This document shows positions 43,457 to 49,879 of a stretch of DNA of 64,000 nucleotides, one piece after another (within the stretch, counting starts at the first letter, position 1; every line of letters starts with the position of its first letter). The notes below the pieces were generated by a model. The model did no database searches. It saw only the letters and a list, made by a program, of their open reading frames with translations, and was not told the origin of the DNA. A program made the translations under genes and the position numbers. The DNA lies in IMG/VR virus record IMGVR_UViG_3300037258_000282, positions 88,590 to 152,589 of that record, one strand, 5' to 3'. The DNA comes from a virus.

Positions 43457-43483
43457 AAAAAGAGGGGCCGAAGCCCCTCTTTT
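43455..43483. terminator. Bidirectional terminator between convergent operons
   Basis: The stem AAAGAGGGGC/GCCCCTCTTT has a CGAA tetraloop, with A-run before and T-run after, so it works on both strands. It separates the plus-strand late operon from gene 32 on the minus strand. Confidence 0.9.
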
Positions 43484-43504
43484 CCTATCATTCTCTGCGA
43501 CGCG

Positions 43505-44455
43505 TCATATCTTATTCGCGAGACTCTTGAAGTACTCTAGAGTCTCCCCGTCGTCTTCACCAGAGTCGTCAGTCTGCAGCGACGGAGACTCCACCTTCTC
43601 GTCGTCCCTAGCCTCTTCGGTCTTTCGAGACTTCGATGAAGAATGCTCAATCGCCTCACGAGCGGCACTCTTGGTCTCGTTCTCACCCTTCCATGGGTCG
43701 TCAGTTCCATCCTCGAGAACTGTCGCGAGCTTAAGCTTGAGCTCTTGATAGGTCTTGAAGTGCTTGCGATTCAATAGGTCCTGAAGTGAGTAGCAGGTCC
43801 TCCAGATGGTCTCGATCTCTTCGTCAGTCTTGGCGATCTGAGAGGGCTTCATGAACTCAGACTTATCGTAATTCCTATAACCCTCGTGATTACGAACTTT
43901 GAGCTTGAAGTTAGCTCCCTCCCAGAGGTCGAAGGCGTTGAACGCCTCTTCATCCGCGAACTGAGGCTGAGTCGTCTCGGACAACTTGTCGAAGATCTTC
44001 TTTCCGTACTTAAACAGAAAGACCTTCCCGTTGTTGTCAGGCTTAGCCGGATCGTCGACTACCAGGATGTTTGAGTAGAAGTGAAGTCGCCTCTTCTGCT
44101 TCCTGGCGATCTCCTTGTTGGACTCTAAGTTAGTGTTCCAGAGCTTAGAGTTAAGCTCTGAGAGAGGATCCTTCTCTCCCTCAAAAGTGGTCAGCGACTT
44201 TTCAATGTACCACTTGCCGGTCGGTCCCTGGAATCCATGGTCGTATATCCTGACGAATGGAACGTTCTCTCCGGGAGGGGCCGCGAGGAAGCGAATTATG
44301 GCATAGCCATTTCCTGCCTTATCGACGGTCGGGATCCAGAATCTCTCGTCTGGCCCGTTGTCGTACTTTTGGTTCATCTTGGTCATCTCGGCAGAGATAG
44401 TCTCAATGGACCTCTTACCTGAATTTGCCTTGAGCTTTGCAAAGTCTATTGTCAT
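43505..44455 (-). CDS. 32: Single-stranded DNA-binding protein (gp32-like)
   Basis: This 316-residue protein (T4: 301) coats ssDNA in replication and recombination. It has the basic N-terminus (FAKLKANSGKRSIETISA), core RFWIPTVDKAGNGYAIIRFL, YDHGFQGPTGKWYIEKSLTT and SNILVVDDPAKPDNNGKVFL, with an acidic C-terminal tail (DDSGEDDGETLEYF) that recruits partners. The Cys cluster that binds zinc in T4 gp32 is absent: the segment after WNTNLESNKEIARKQKRR has no Cys. It lies next to genes 59 and 33, as in T4. Confidence 0.95.
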   Translation of the reverse strand: MTIDFAKLKANSGKRSIETISAEMTKMNQKYDNGPDERFWIPTVDKAGNGYAIIRFLAAPPGENVPFVRIYDHGFQGPTGKWYIEKSLTTFEGEKDPLSELNSKLWNTNLESNKEIARKQKRRLHFYSNILVVDDPAKPDNNGKVFLFKYGKKIFDKLSETTQPQFADEEAFNAFDLWEGANFKLKVRNHEGYRNYDKSEFMKPSQIAKTDEEIETIWRTCYSLQDLLNRKHFKTYQELKLKLATVLEDGTDDPWKGENETKSAAREAIEHSSSKSRKTEEARDDEKVESPSLQTDDSGEDDGETLEYFKSLANKI

Positions 44456-44527
44456 GTACTCTTAGATTTCCTTTTATGTTGCAATGTTTACACTTGTTTT
44501 GATGTAGGCCACGTATAACGCCTAATC

Positions 44528-44535
44528 TATTTATC
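44528..44535 (-). promoter_or_regulatory. Late promoter-like element upstream of gene 32
   Basis: GATAAATA on the minus strand, 72 bases upstream of the gene 32 ATG, in the gap after gene 59. Confidence 0.5.
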
Positions 44536-44543
44536 AAACTATA

Positions 44544-45122
44544 TCACATAACTTCAAAAGAGTCAAGGATAATCTGTCTAAACTTGTGAGCGTCGTACTC
44601 GATAAATGGAGTATACTTTTTAATCATAAAGCTTAAGTCACTCCACACGACGTCGTCAACTAGAACTTTATTCCAGTTCTTCCACGCGCCGGTAAGTTGG
44701 AGAAGTATCGCTACTGTGTCTATCGACACCTTCGAAGCTATATAGTCGATCAGTAGGATCGGATACTGCTGGCCTCCCTGAAACGTCAGATTTTTATCGA
44801 ATATTGGATGCAGTATCTTAAGCTCTTGAGAGAAGAAGTAGGTTAAAGCCTCGCGCCTCTTCATCCACTTCTTATAGATTATCTCTCCGTGCTCATTGAG
44901 CGCGTCTCTAATATAGAGATTTGGGTTCATCACTAGGTTTGATACTAGAAAGTTCTTAGGATCCTGGTGCCTTGAGAGCTTCTCAAACCAATATCTGTCT
45001 TTTCGAGCTAAGAAACTGTTGACTGAGATCCTCGTCTTACCGCCATACTTGAAGTAGTCGTAGTCCGAAGTGAAGTGCTGCTTAAGTGACTGGTAGAGCG
45101 TGAATGCGTTATACGGTGTCAT
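44544..45122 (-). CDS. 59: DNA helicase loader (gp59-like)
   Basis: This 192-residue protein (T4 gp59: 217) loads the replicative helicase on gp32-coated DNA. Matching features are MTPYNAFTLYQSLKQHF at the start, KDRYWFEKLSRHQDPKNFLV, the SNLVMNPNLYIRDAL block and a basic, helical C-terminus (DDVVWSDLSFMIKKYTPFIE). The ATG at 45122 is used because upstream candidates lie inside the peptidase gene in another frame and read as low-complexity. It overlaps that gene by 14 bases. Confidence 0.88.
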   Translation of the reverse strand: MTPYNAFTLYQSLKQHFTSDYDYFKYGGKTRISVNSFLARKDRYWFEKLSRHQDPKNFLVSNLVMNPNLYIRDALNEHGEIIYKKWMKRREALTYFFSQELKILHPIFDKNLTFQGGQQYPILLIDYIASKVSIDTVAILLQLTGAWKNWNKVLVDDVVWSDLSFMIKKYTPFIEYDAHKFRQIILDSFEVM

Positions 45123-45555
45123 CCTGCATAGCTCTCTCAAAGCGGGCATAGAGGCCGACCGCCTTACCATAGGCCTCGATCTCCCAGGGGAGGTCCCAAT
45201 AGTCCATACTATCAATATTGTAGCTGCGCCCATCAAATGACGACCTTGAGCTAGATAGGTCGCGCAGGCGTCCCGAGACGTGCTGAGCTGCGTGGGTCAT
45301 TTCATGAGCTATTAACTCTAGAAGAATCCTCTTCTTCTTGATATTCTTAGAGAGGCATATCGTATACTCATACTTTGAGTCTCTACCAATGTCGGCCTCT
45401 TCCTCGGCTCTGTCGCCGAAGTGAATAAACTCAAAGTATATGTGAAGTTTCTTCCTCACGCTCTTGGTGAAGAGGATGTCTGCGTAAAAATTAATCGCAG
45501 AGCGTAGATCTGACTCGTTCCACCTCTTTGGAACGTTCTTAAAGTACAGATGCAT
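45109..45555 (-). CDS. SprT-like zinc metallopeptidase
   Basis: This 148-residue protein has the HExxH zinc motif in LLELIAHEMTHAAQHVSG (about residues 80-97) and a downstream DLPWEIEAYGKAVGLYARF helix that could supply the third ligand. The fold recalls SprT/WLM-type minimal peptidases found in many T4-like phages. The substrate is unknown. It is inserted between genes 59 and 33 and overlaps 59. Confidence 0.75.
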   Translation of the reverse strand: MHLYFKNVPKRWNESDLRSAINFYADILFTKSVRKKLHIYFEFIHFGDRAEEEADIGRDSKYEYTICLSKNIKKKRILLELIAHEMTHAAQHVSGRLRDLSSSRSSFDGRSYNIDSMDYWDLPWEIEAYGKAVGLYARFERAMQDDTV

Positions 45556-45558
45556 AGA

Positions 45559-45777
45559 TTATACCGGAAGTCTTGCGGTCTTCTTTAATATGTTCAGATC
45601 TTCAGCCTCGACCTGAATCCGCGCCTTCAAGCCCGAGTCTCTCTTGACTAACTGAGCGAGTAGCTCTATGTCTATCTCATTTTTTTCAGAAAATAGAACT
45701 ACGGCATCTATGACACCGATATTCTTGGAGGCGGCGAGCTTGGTTATCTCGTCTATCACAGAACTCTTATCGAACAA
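45559..45777 (-). CDS. 33: Late transcription coactivator (gp33-like)
   Basis: This 72-residue protein contains NIGVIDAVVLFSEKNEIDIE, LLAQLVKRDSGLKARIQVEA and the C-terminal EAEDLNILKKTARLPV, the gp33 pattern. In T4, gp33 bridges RNA polymerase and the sliding clamp to activate TATAAATA promoters, many of which occur in this window. It is shorter than T4 gp33 (112 residues) but lies in the T4 order 33-59-32. Confidence 0.85.
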   Translation of the reverse strand: MFDKSSVIDEITKLAASKNIGVIDAVVLFSEKNEIDIELLAQLVKRDSGLKARIQVEAEDLNILKKTARLPV

Positions 45778-45795
45778 TGTAATTTCCGGTAAGTG

Positions 45796-45870
45796 TGGTA
45801 GGCGTACAGTGAGTCGAACACTGATAAAACCTGTTATGAGCAGGTGGCATTACCATTATGCTATACGCCT
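45796..45870 (-). tRNA. tRNA with CAT anticodon (Met, or Ile if modified)
   Basis: This is a 75-base cloverleaf on the minus strand. The acceptor AGGCGTA/TACGCCT is followed by A and an encoded CCA. The D arm is GCA...TGC, the anticodon arm ACCTG-CTCATAA-CAGGT, and the T arm CAGTG-TTCGACT-CACTG. The initiator features (C1-A72 mismatch, three G-C pairs) are absent. Elongator Met and lysidine-modified Ile cannot be told apart with confidence. It has its own host-type promoter. Confidence 0.9.
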
Positions 45871-45878
45871 GTAATTCT

Positions 45879-45907
45879 ACGATATCACGGATGGTGAGGT
45901 ATGTCAA
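45879..45907 (-). promoter_or_regulatory. Host-type promoter for tRNA-Met(CAT)
   Basis: TTGACA (45902-45907), a 17-base spacer ending TGA, and TATCGT (45879-45884) on the minus strand. Transcription would start within a few bases of the tRNA 5' end at 45870. Confidence 0.75.
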
Positions 45908-45952
45908 CGACAGGTGACTTTACAGAATGTAACCGATAGTTGACATGTATCG

Positions 45953-46034
45953 TGGAGCCTCAGACAGGGATCGAACCTGCATTTGCAACTCCTTTACGGA
46001 TAACGGGGTAGAAACCCGAACCGGTTACTGAGGC
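45953..46034 (-). tRNA. Aberrant tRNA-like gene, anticodon unclear (TCT candidate)
   Basis: This is an 82-base element on the minus strand. It has a perfect acceptor GCCTCAG/CTGAGGC, a T discriminator, an encoded CCA and a good T arm (GCAGG-TTCGATC-CCTGT). The 47 bases between do not fold normally. The only anticodon-like arm is CGGG-TTTCTAC-CCCG (anticodon TCT, Arg), which leaves about 8 bases for a D arm and 22 for the variable region. It may be a class II-like or D-arm-reduced tRNA, a decayed gene, or a tRNA mimic. Confidence 0.5.
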
Positions 46035-46078
46035 GATATCTCATACATAGCGTTCACTTCGAGACTTAGTCACTTATC

Positions 46079-46405
46079 CTAGTGACTAAACTGAAGTGGA
46101 GGCTTTGGAGCAGACCTCGGCTTGAATATATCAGAGGTCTTGAACTCAGGAGCGTGAGTCGGCGTCGAGTTAGTGGTCTCGATAGTCGCTATCTCTGCCT
46201 TAAGTGCGGTCTCTCTAGTCTCCAGAGCCTCGAGTTCTTTCTCAACTCTCGCGGCTAGTGTGGTGAAGTTGTCGGTGGGAGTATTCGCTACCGACGCGTT
46301 GGCTACCGCAGAGACAGTGGTGTTCGCGACCTGCTCGACCAGTCTTGGGCGCTCCGCGCCCTCTGGAGTGCGCGGAGCGGTCCTCTGAATGCGCTGAAGA
46401 GGCAC
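46079..46405 (-). CDS. Small protein with coiled coil, unknown
   Basis: This 108-residue protein has a GTG start one base after the stop of the upstream gene. A Pro/Arg-rich N-terminus (PLQRIQRTAPRTPEGAERPR) leads to a helical stretch (LAARVEKELEALETRETALK) and a polar Pro-rich end. It is not recognised. It is probably co-translated with the membrane protein upstream and could act with it. Confidence 0.6.
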   Translation of the reverse strand: MPLQRIQRTAPRTPEGAERPRLVEQVANTTVSAVANASVANTPTDNFTTLAARVEKELEALETRETALKAEIATIETTNSTPTHAPEFKTSDIFKPRSAPKPPLQFSH

Positions 46406-46406
46406 G

Positions 46407-46742
46407 TCAGATCTTCTTGATCTCGCCTACCACGTCCGAAGCCGCGGTCTCGATTCCAGTCAGGATCTTGGACCCAACGCTCTCGACGACCGGAGCAGCT
46501 GGCGATGCCGCCGCTGCCGCTACCACCGCAGTCGCGGTGGAAGTTACCGTCGATACTGCCGCATTCGCCGCGGCTAGAGTCGTTGGATTCATGACGGCCT
46601 TCTCAGCAGACTTGACGTCGTTTGACACGGCAAGACCGATTCCACCGAGCTCAGTGTTGACGCTCGGCTGCCACCAATTCATCTTGTAGCCGACGAACGC
46701 GATCACGCATACTAATACTAACAACCAGAAAATAACTGCCAT
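46407..46742 (-). CDS. Small single-pass membrane protein, unknown
   Basis: This 111-residue protein has an N-terminal membrane helix (VIFWLLVLVCVIAFVGY, residues 3-19). An Ala/Val/Thr-rich, probably helical domain follows (AAANAAVSTVTSTATAVVAA) and ends EIKKI. AGGAGGAGAG precedes the ATG. Short membrane-anchored proteins of this kind can be spanin-like or envelope-modifying, but nothing specific is recognisable. It follows the tmRNA terminator. Confidence 0.6.
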   Translation of the reverse strand: MAVIFWLLVLVCVIAFVGYKMNWWQPSVNTELGGIGLAVSNDVKSAEKAVMNPTTLAAANAAVSTVTSTATAVVAAAAASPAAPVVESVGSKILTGIETAASDVVGEIKKI

Positions 46743-46760
46743 AGATCTCTCCTCCTAGAC

Positions 46761-46799
46761 AAAAAAGACGCGGATTTTGTTGTTTCCGAGAAAATCCGC
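46761..46799 (-). terminator. Terminator after tmRNA gene
   Basis: On the minus strand the stem GCGGATTTT/AAAATCCGC (9 bp, 12-base loop) is followed by GTCTTTTTT. It closes the tmRNA unit. Confidence 0.85.
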
Positions 46800-47012
46800 A
46801 AACTCAGCGAGGGTTACGCCGCTAGGCGGGCCTCACAGGCGAAGTTGTCGTTCGCATTTAACTACGATAGGTCTCTCAACGGGAGCCATCAACGCCAGTC
46901 GATCCTATTTCGCCCCCAGCAGAAGAGAACCCTTAGATTCTCTCGTGGTGGAGGCGCCGGGTACTGCCCCCGGGTCCTTGCGCCTATCTCGTCGTATCAA
47001 CGATTCCCATCA
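46800..47012 (-). ncRNA. ssrA: Permuted two-piece tmRNA (ssrA)
   Basis: tmRNA rescues stalled ribosomes and tags the nascent chain. On the minus strand the acceptor half comes first: T arm CCGGG-GGCAGTA-CCCGG, then CGCCTCC and ACCA ending at 46946. A 28-base linker with its own small hairpin (46945-46918) follows. The coding half then starts GGGGGCGAAATAGGATCGACT at 46917. GGGGGCG pairs fully with CGCCTCC, including the G3-U70 alanine identity pair. The resume codon is GCG (46855-46853), giving tag ANDNFACEARLAA and TAA (46816-46814). This order is the alphaproteobacterial permuted form. A late promoter and a terminator frame it; mature ends are approximate. Confidence 0.93.
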
Positions 47013-47018
47013 TATCGA

Positions 47019-47026
47019 TATTTATA
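47019..47026 (-). promoter_or_regulatory. Late promoter for tmRNA
   Basis: Exact TATAAATA on the minus strand. Transcription would begin near 47012, about 66 bases before the mature CCA end of the acceptor half. Confidence 0.7.
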
Positions 47027-47065
47027 TATCTAATCTGGGACCGCGACAATAGAAAAAAATAGAAG

Positions 47066-47524
47066 TCAGTACGTATCTGGCTCAGACTGCTTCTTCTGAG
47101 CCGGCGCTTCGGCACCGCCGTGCTCCCTTAGGGACTTCATCACCTGCTCGATATAGCCAAATAGCTTGGCCGTAGTTACCGGGCTTACAGACATATCGAC
47201 CAGCGACGTGTCTGCTCTGATGCATATCTTCTTGATCTTGTCGTATTCAGTCTCTGCAGTAGAGCTTAGTAGTCCCGGATCGTACGACTCGTACTCCACG
47301 CTAAGGAGCTCATGGCTTACTGGGTTTATCCATACCTCTACGATCTTGGTCTTGTCAGAGAGCTCGCCTCCGCGAAACAACTTCGCGAAGCCACCGGCAG
47401 CAATATCTTGTGCGAACTTGCTGGCGTCAGTATTACATAGCTGCTGCTTTGAATCAAGTCCGTAGGCCGGAGTCATCAGCATCAGCGCCGCGAGAGTCGC
47501 GATTCCGATCTTTTTAGTATTCAT
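47066..47524 (-). CDS. Secreted/periplasmic protein, unknown
   Basis: This 152-residue protein has an N-terminal signal peptide (MNTKKIGIATLAALMLMTPA with YG before the likely cleavage site). The mature part contains KIVEVWINPVSHELLSVEYE and two Cys residues that could pair. ATG 47524 is preferred over the in-frame GTG at 47533 because GAGG then has an 8-base spacing. Function is not recognised; export to the periplasm is inferred. Confidence 0.7.
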   Translation of the reverse strand: MNTKKIGIATLAALMLMTPAYGLDSKQQLCNTDASKFAQDIAAGGFAKLFRGGELSDKTKIVEVWINPVSHELLSVEYESYDPGLLSSTAETEYDKIKKICIRADTSLVDMSVSPVTTAKLFGYIEQVMKSLREHGGAEAPAQKKQSEPDTY

Positions 47525-47543
47525 GTCTATCACCTCTTCTGTG

Positions 47544-48677
47544 TTAGAGCGCCCTGAGGATGACGATACTCTCAGTCATCCTCGACTGTAGATTAACTGG
47601 ACTACCTTCTACTTGGCCCATTAACTTCCCCAGGGCGATCTTACCAGCCGATAGAACTTCACTAACTATCTCGGCAGTCTTTCGTCCAGTCTTTTTAGTG
47701 ATAGAACTACTCGCGTCGGACCCAACTATCGTAGTTCCACTTACAGAAAGAGTCGAGCCATTCTTGGCCCTATGCACCGTAAGTAAGTTATATCTCGTAT
47801 TTATACACCAGACTTCAGATGCTCCCACTATCTTCTTAGGGTCTATGGATACGACCTTAAGGCTTGGACAGTCTCGCATGAACTTTAGGTTCTTTACGGT
47901 CTTGTCCGAGCTGACAGCCCTGTGAGTCCTTATTATGATCGGTTTTTTGACGACGTTCTTGGCGTTTGAGTCGTATCTCTCAGCATCTGATATCAGCTCA
48001 GCGAAGAAGTTTATACGCTCGTTCAACTGATCTGAAGACATGTTCCTGTACGCGTATCTCAAGTCGACATCGTCCGTATCTAAAGCTTCGACGAGCTCTT
48101 CGAACCACTCTCCATAGAAAGTCACGATCGCCTGAATATAAGGTCTCGGCACAGACTTCGCCGCTAGGTATTCATATAGTGAGAAATTCTCATTTAAGTC
48201 GATCTCACGCTCTATATCCCCCAAGACATCCGAGATCCTGTTTGTCTGAGTCTTATCTCTCGCCTTCGTCTGACGATCTTCAGTCGCTTGCGGTTTTATG
48301 GCGCGCGATTGAGCGACGTCATAGATCTTCTTGATGATGAACGCCTCGGGCTCTCCTGGAAGTTCGCATCCCCTGGACAAAAGTCTGGCTATCCAGCATG
48401 CCGTGAGCGGAAGCCACGTGTCAGGCATCCTCTTCAAGATCTCGAATTCTTCTGACAGTTCAAACTCACTCAGATAGACTTTTAGATACTCTCTAGCGTC
48501 GGAGGCATCGCACATGGTATTGTACCACGTCAGTGTCGATCCATACTGGCTGTCTGTAAGAGGATCTGAGAACTCTGGCTCTGGGCCCATGAACTTTAGG
48601 TTGGCGTAATAACTCTCTCCGCGAGTCATTCTCTCTACTTTACGCGCGGGCCTCTTAGTGATAGTCGACCTGCGCAT
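47544..48677 (-). CDS. Conserved hypothetical protein
   Basis: This 377-residue soluble, charged protein begins with a basic stretch (RRSTITKRPARKVERMTRGE) and has helical segments such as ENFSLYEYLAAKSVPRPYIQ and IVTFYGEWFEELVEALDTDD. The C-terminal part looks like a beta domain (LKVVSIDPKKIVGASEVWCI, SGTTIVGSDASSSIT). It is not recognised. A host-type promoter directly upstream suggests early expression, unlike the late genes around it. Confidence 0.7.
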   Translation of the reverse strand: MRRSTITKRPARKVERMTRGESYYANLKFMGPEPEFSDPLTDSQYGSTLTWYNTMCDASDAREYLKVYLSEFELSEEFEILKRMPDTWLPLTACWIARLLSRGCELPGEPEAFIIKKIYDVAQSRAIKPQATEDRQTKARDKTQTNRISDVLGDIEREIDLNENFSLYEYLAAKSVPRPYIQAIVTFYGEWFEELVEALDTDDVDLRYAYRNMSSDQLNERINFFAELISDAERYDSNAKNVVKKPIIIRTHRAVSSDKTVKNLKFMRDCPSLKVVSIDPKKIVGASEVWCINTRYNLLTVHRAKNGSTLSVSGTTIVGSDASSSITKKTGRKTAEIVSEVLSAGKIALGKLMGQVEGSPVNLQSRMTESIVILRAL

Positions 48678-48712
48678 AGTGGATCCAAACCTTCTAGCGA
48701 ACTGTCATCACC

Positions 48713-48741
48713 ACAATAACACGTGAGTGCTCGCTTGTAAA
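48713..48741 (-). promoter_or_regulatory. Host-type promoter for the gene at 47544
   Basis: TTTACA (48736-48741), 17-base spacer, TATTGT (48713-48718) on the minus strand, 36 bases upstream of the ATG. Confidence 0.6.
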
Positions 48742-48749
48742 CTACTTAT

Positions 48750-49388
48750 TTAAGAGAAGATCGTGGTGGTCACCATCACTCTCCCATAGACCTCCGCGCT
48801 CCCATAGACCCGAGCGTTCTCATAGATCCGAGCGCTTCCATAGACCTCCGCGTTCCCAAAGACCTGAGCGTCTCCATAGACCTCCGCGTTCCCAAAGACA
48901 TAAGCGTTCCCATGGACATAAGCGCTTCCATAGACCAGAGCGTCCCCATAGACCCGAGCGTCCCCATAGACCCGAGCGTCCCCATAGACCCATCCGGAGT
49001 CCGATAGGTTCTCCTCGCGCTCGATCCATCCCCCGAGGTCTTCGGCCTTGACTCCATGGATTGGAATATCCCGAGTAGCCCGAATCCTTCTGAGAGTGAC
49101 TCCATAGTGGAGTAGAGTCTCTCCGGTGAACTCAAATGTTTTATTGGAGGTCTTCGTACTTGAGTTCATCTCTGAGTCGAGATTGTCGAGTGCGTGCCTA
49201 ACGTCCGCCATCTCTCTCCGCACCCAGTCGACGTTCATCTCTCGCTGATCTGGTGGCAATTCTGGATTGAATGAGGACCATCCACACCGAAGCGTCTTAC
49301 CTAGCGCGGCGCACAGCTCTCCGCACTCCTCGACTGTTTTTCCTACTGCAAAGTCGAGCCCTGGACGCATGTATCGCTTATCTGTCAT
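48750..49388 (-). CDS. MazG-like domain fused to hexapeptide-repeat protein
   Basis: In this 212-residue protein residues 1-75 resemble the MazG-type all-alpha nucleotide pyrophosphohydrolase fold: TVEECGELCAALGKTLRCGW and later REMADVRHALDNLDSEM supply the EExxE and ExxD metal motifs. Residues 82-135 are the N-terminal domain shared by the 56-62 kb family (FEFTGETLLHYGVTLRRIRA, DLGGWIEREENLSDSGWV). About 12 hexapeptides of the V-Y-G-D-A-R type follow, predicted to form a left-handed beta-helix. The fusion is continuous in one frame. Its role is unknown; house-cleaning of nucleotides combined with a scaffold is only a guess. Confidence 0.78.
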   Translation of the reverse strand: MTDKRYMRPGLDFAVGKTVEECGELCAALGKTLRCGWSSFNPELPPDQREMNVDWVRREMADVRHALDNLDSEMNSSTKTSNKTFEFTGETLLHYGVTLRRIRATRDIPIHGVKAEDLGGWIEREENLSDSGWVYGDARVYGDARVYGDALVYGSAYVHGNAYVFGNAEVYGDAQVFGNAEVYGSARIYENARVYGSAEVYGRVMVTTTIFS

Positions 49389-49472
49389 GATCTTTTTCCT
49401 TTTTCACGCCGTGAAGTCAAACTCCACGAGCAGCCACATTTAGCCAATGAACTTATAGTACTTCATCAGTTC

Positions 49473-49676
49473 TTAGCTCTCAGACCGGTTGAGTCTCTTT
49501 GAGACTTCGGCTATCTTAGCCTTAAGTCTGTCATATTCCTCAATAGAGTACACGACAAGTTCATCATCATCTGGCCACAGCTGGGCGTGAAGTTGATCTC
49601 TACGCCATCTTCGCCAGAGCAAATATCGATACCGCCCGCACTCGGAGATATCAGGGTCATATAAGTGGAGCTCCAC
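49473..49676 (-). CDS. Small protein, unknown
   Basis: This 67-residue protein has a GTG start and overlaps the upstream gene by 20 bases. It is rich in Tyr, Arg and Trp at the start (CGRYRYLLWRRWRRDQLH) and ends in a helix (IEEYDRLKAKIAEVSKRLN). It is not recognised. The reading is plausible but weak. Confidence 0.45.
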   Translation of the reverse strand: MELHLYDPDISECGRYRYLLWRRWRRDQLHAQLWPDDDELVVYSIEEYDRLKAKIAEVSKRLNRSES

Positions 49677-49863
49677 TCGATTCGCTCCACTGCTTTCGCG
49701 CCCGAGCCCATCTGCCCATCATAGTCTTTACGTCGACCGTCTGTGGCTCCGCGTAGAAACCGGCCGTCGCTTCGTCAAACTCGTCGGCGCACTTAATCAA
49801 CTTATCGACATCTGCGTGGCCAGACGCCGCGAGTTTCCGCATGTTATCCGAAAGTACCGTCAA
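49657..49863 (-). CDS. Small helical protein, unknown
   Basis: This 68-residue protein begins MTVLSDNMRKLAASGHADVD and has a KLIKCADEFDEATAGFYAEP helix-like region. It lies 16 bases downstream of the hexapeptide gene on the same strand. No recognised family. Confidence 0.5.
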   Translation of the reverse strand: MTVLSDNMRKLAASGHADVDKLIKCADEFDEATAGFYAEPQTVDVKTMMGRWARARKQWSESSGAPLI

Positions 49864-49879
49864 CTGTTATCTCCTATTC

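Noticed and set aside
46777-47052. Plus-strand protein frames across the tmRNA
   Set aside because: The region is explained base by base by tmRNA structure, its late promoter and its terminator on the minus strand.
49511-49711. Alternative minus-strand frame overlapping 49473-49676
   Set aside because: It covers both small genes in a third frame, has no coupling to neighbours and a poorer start context.
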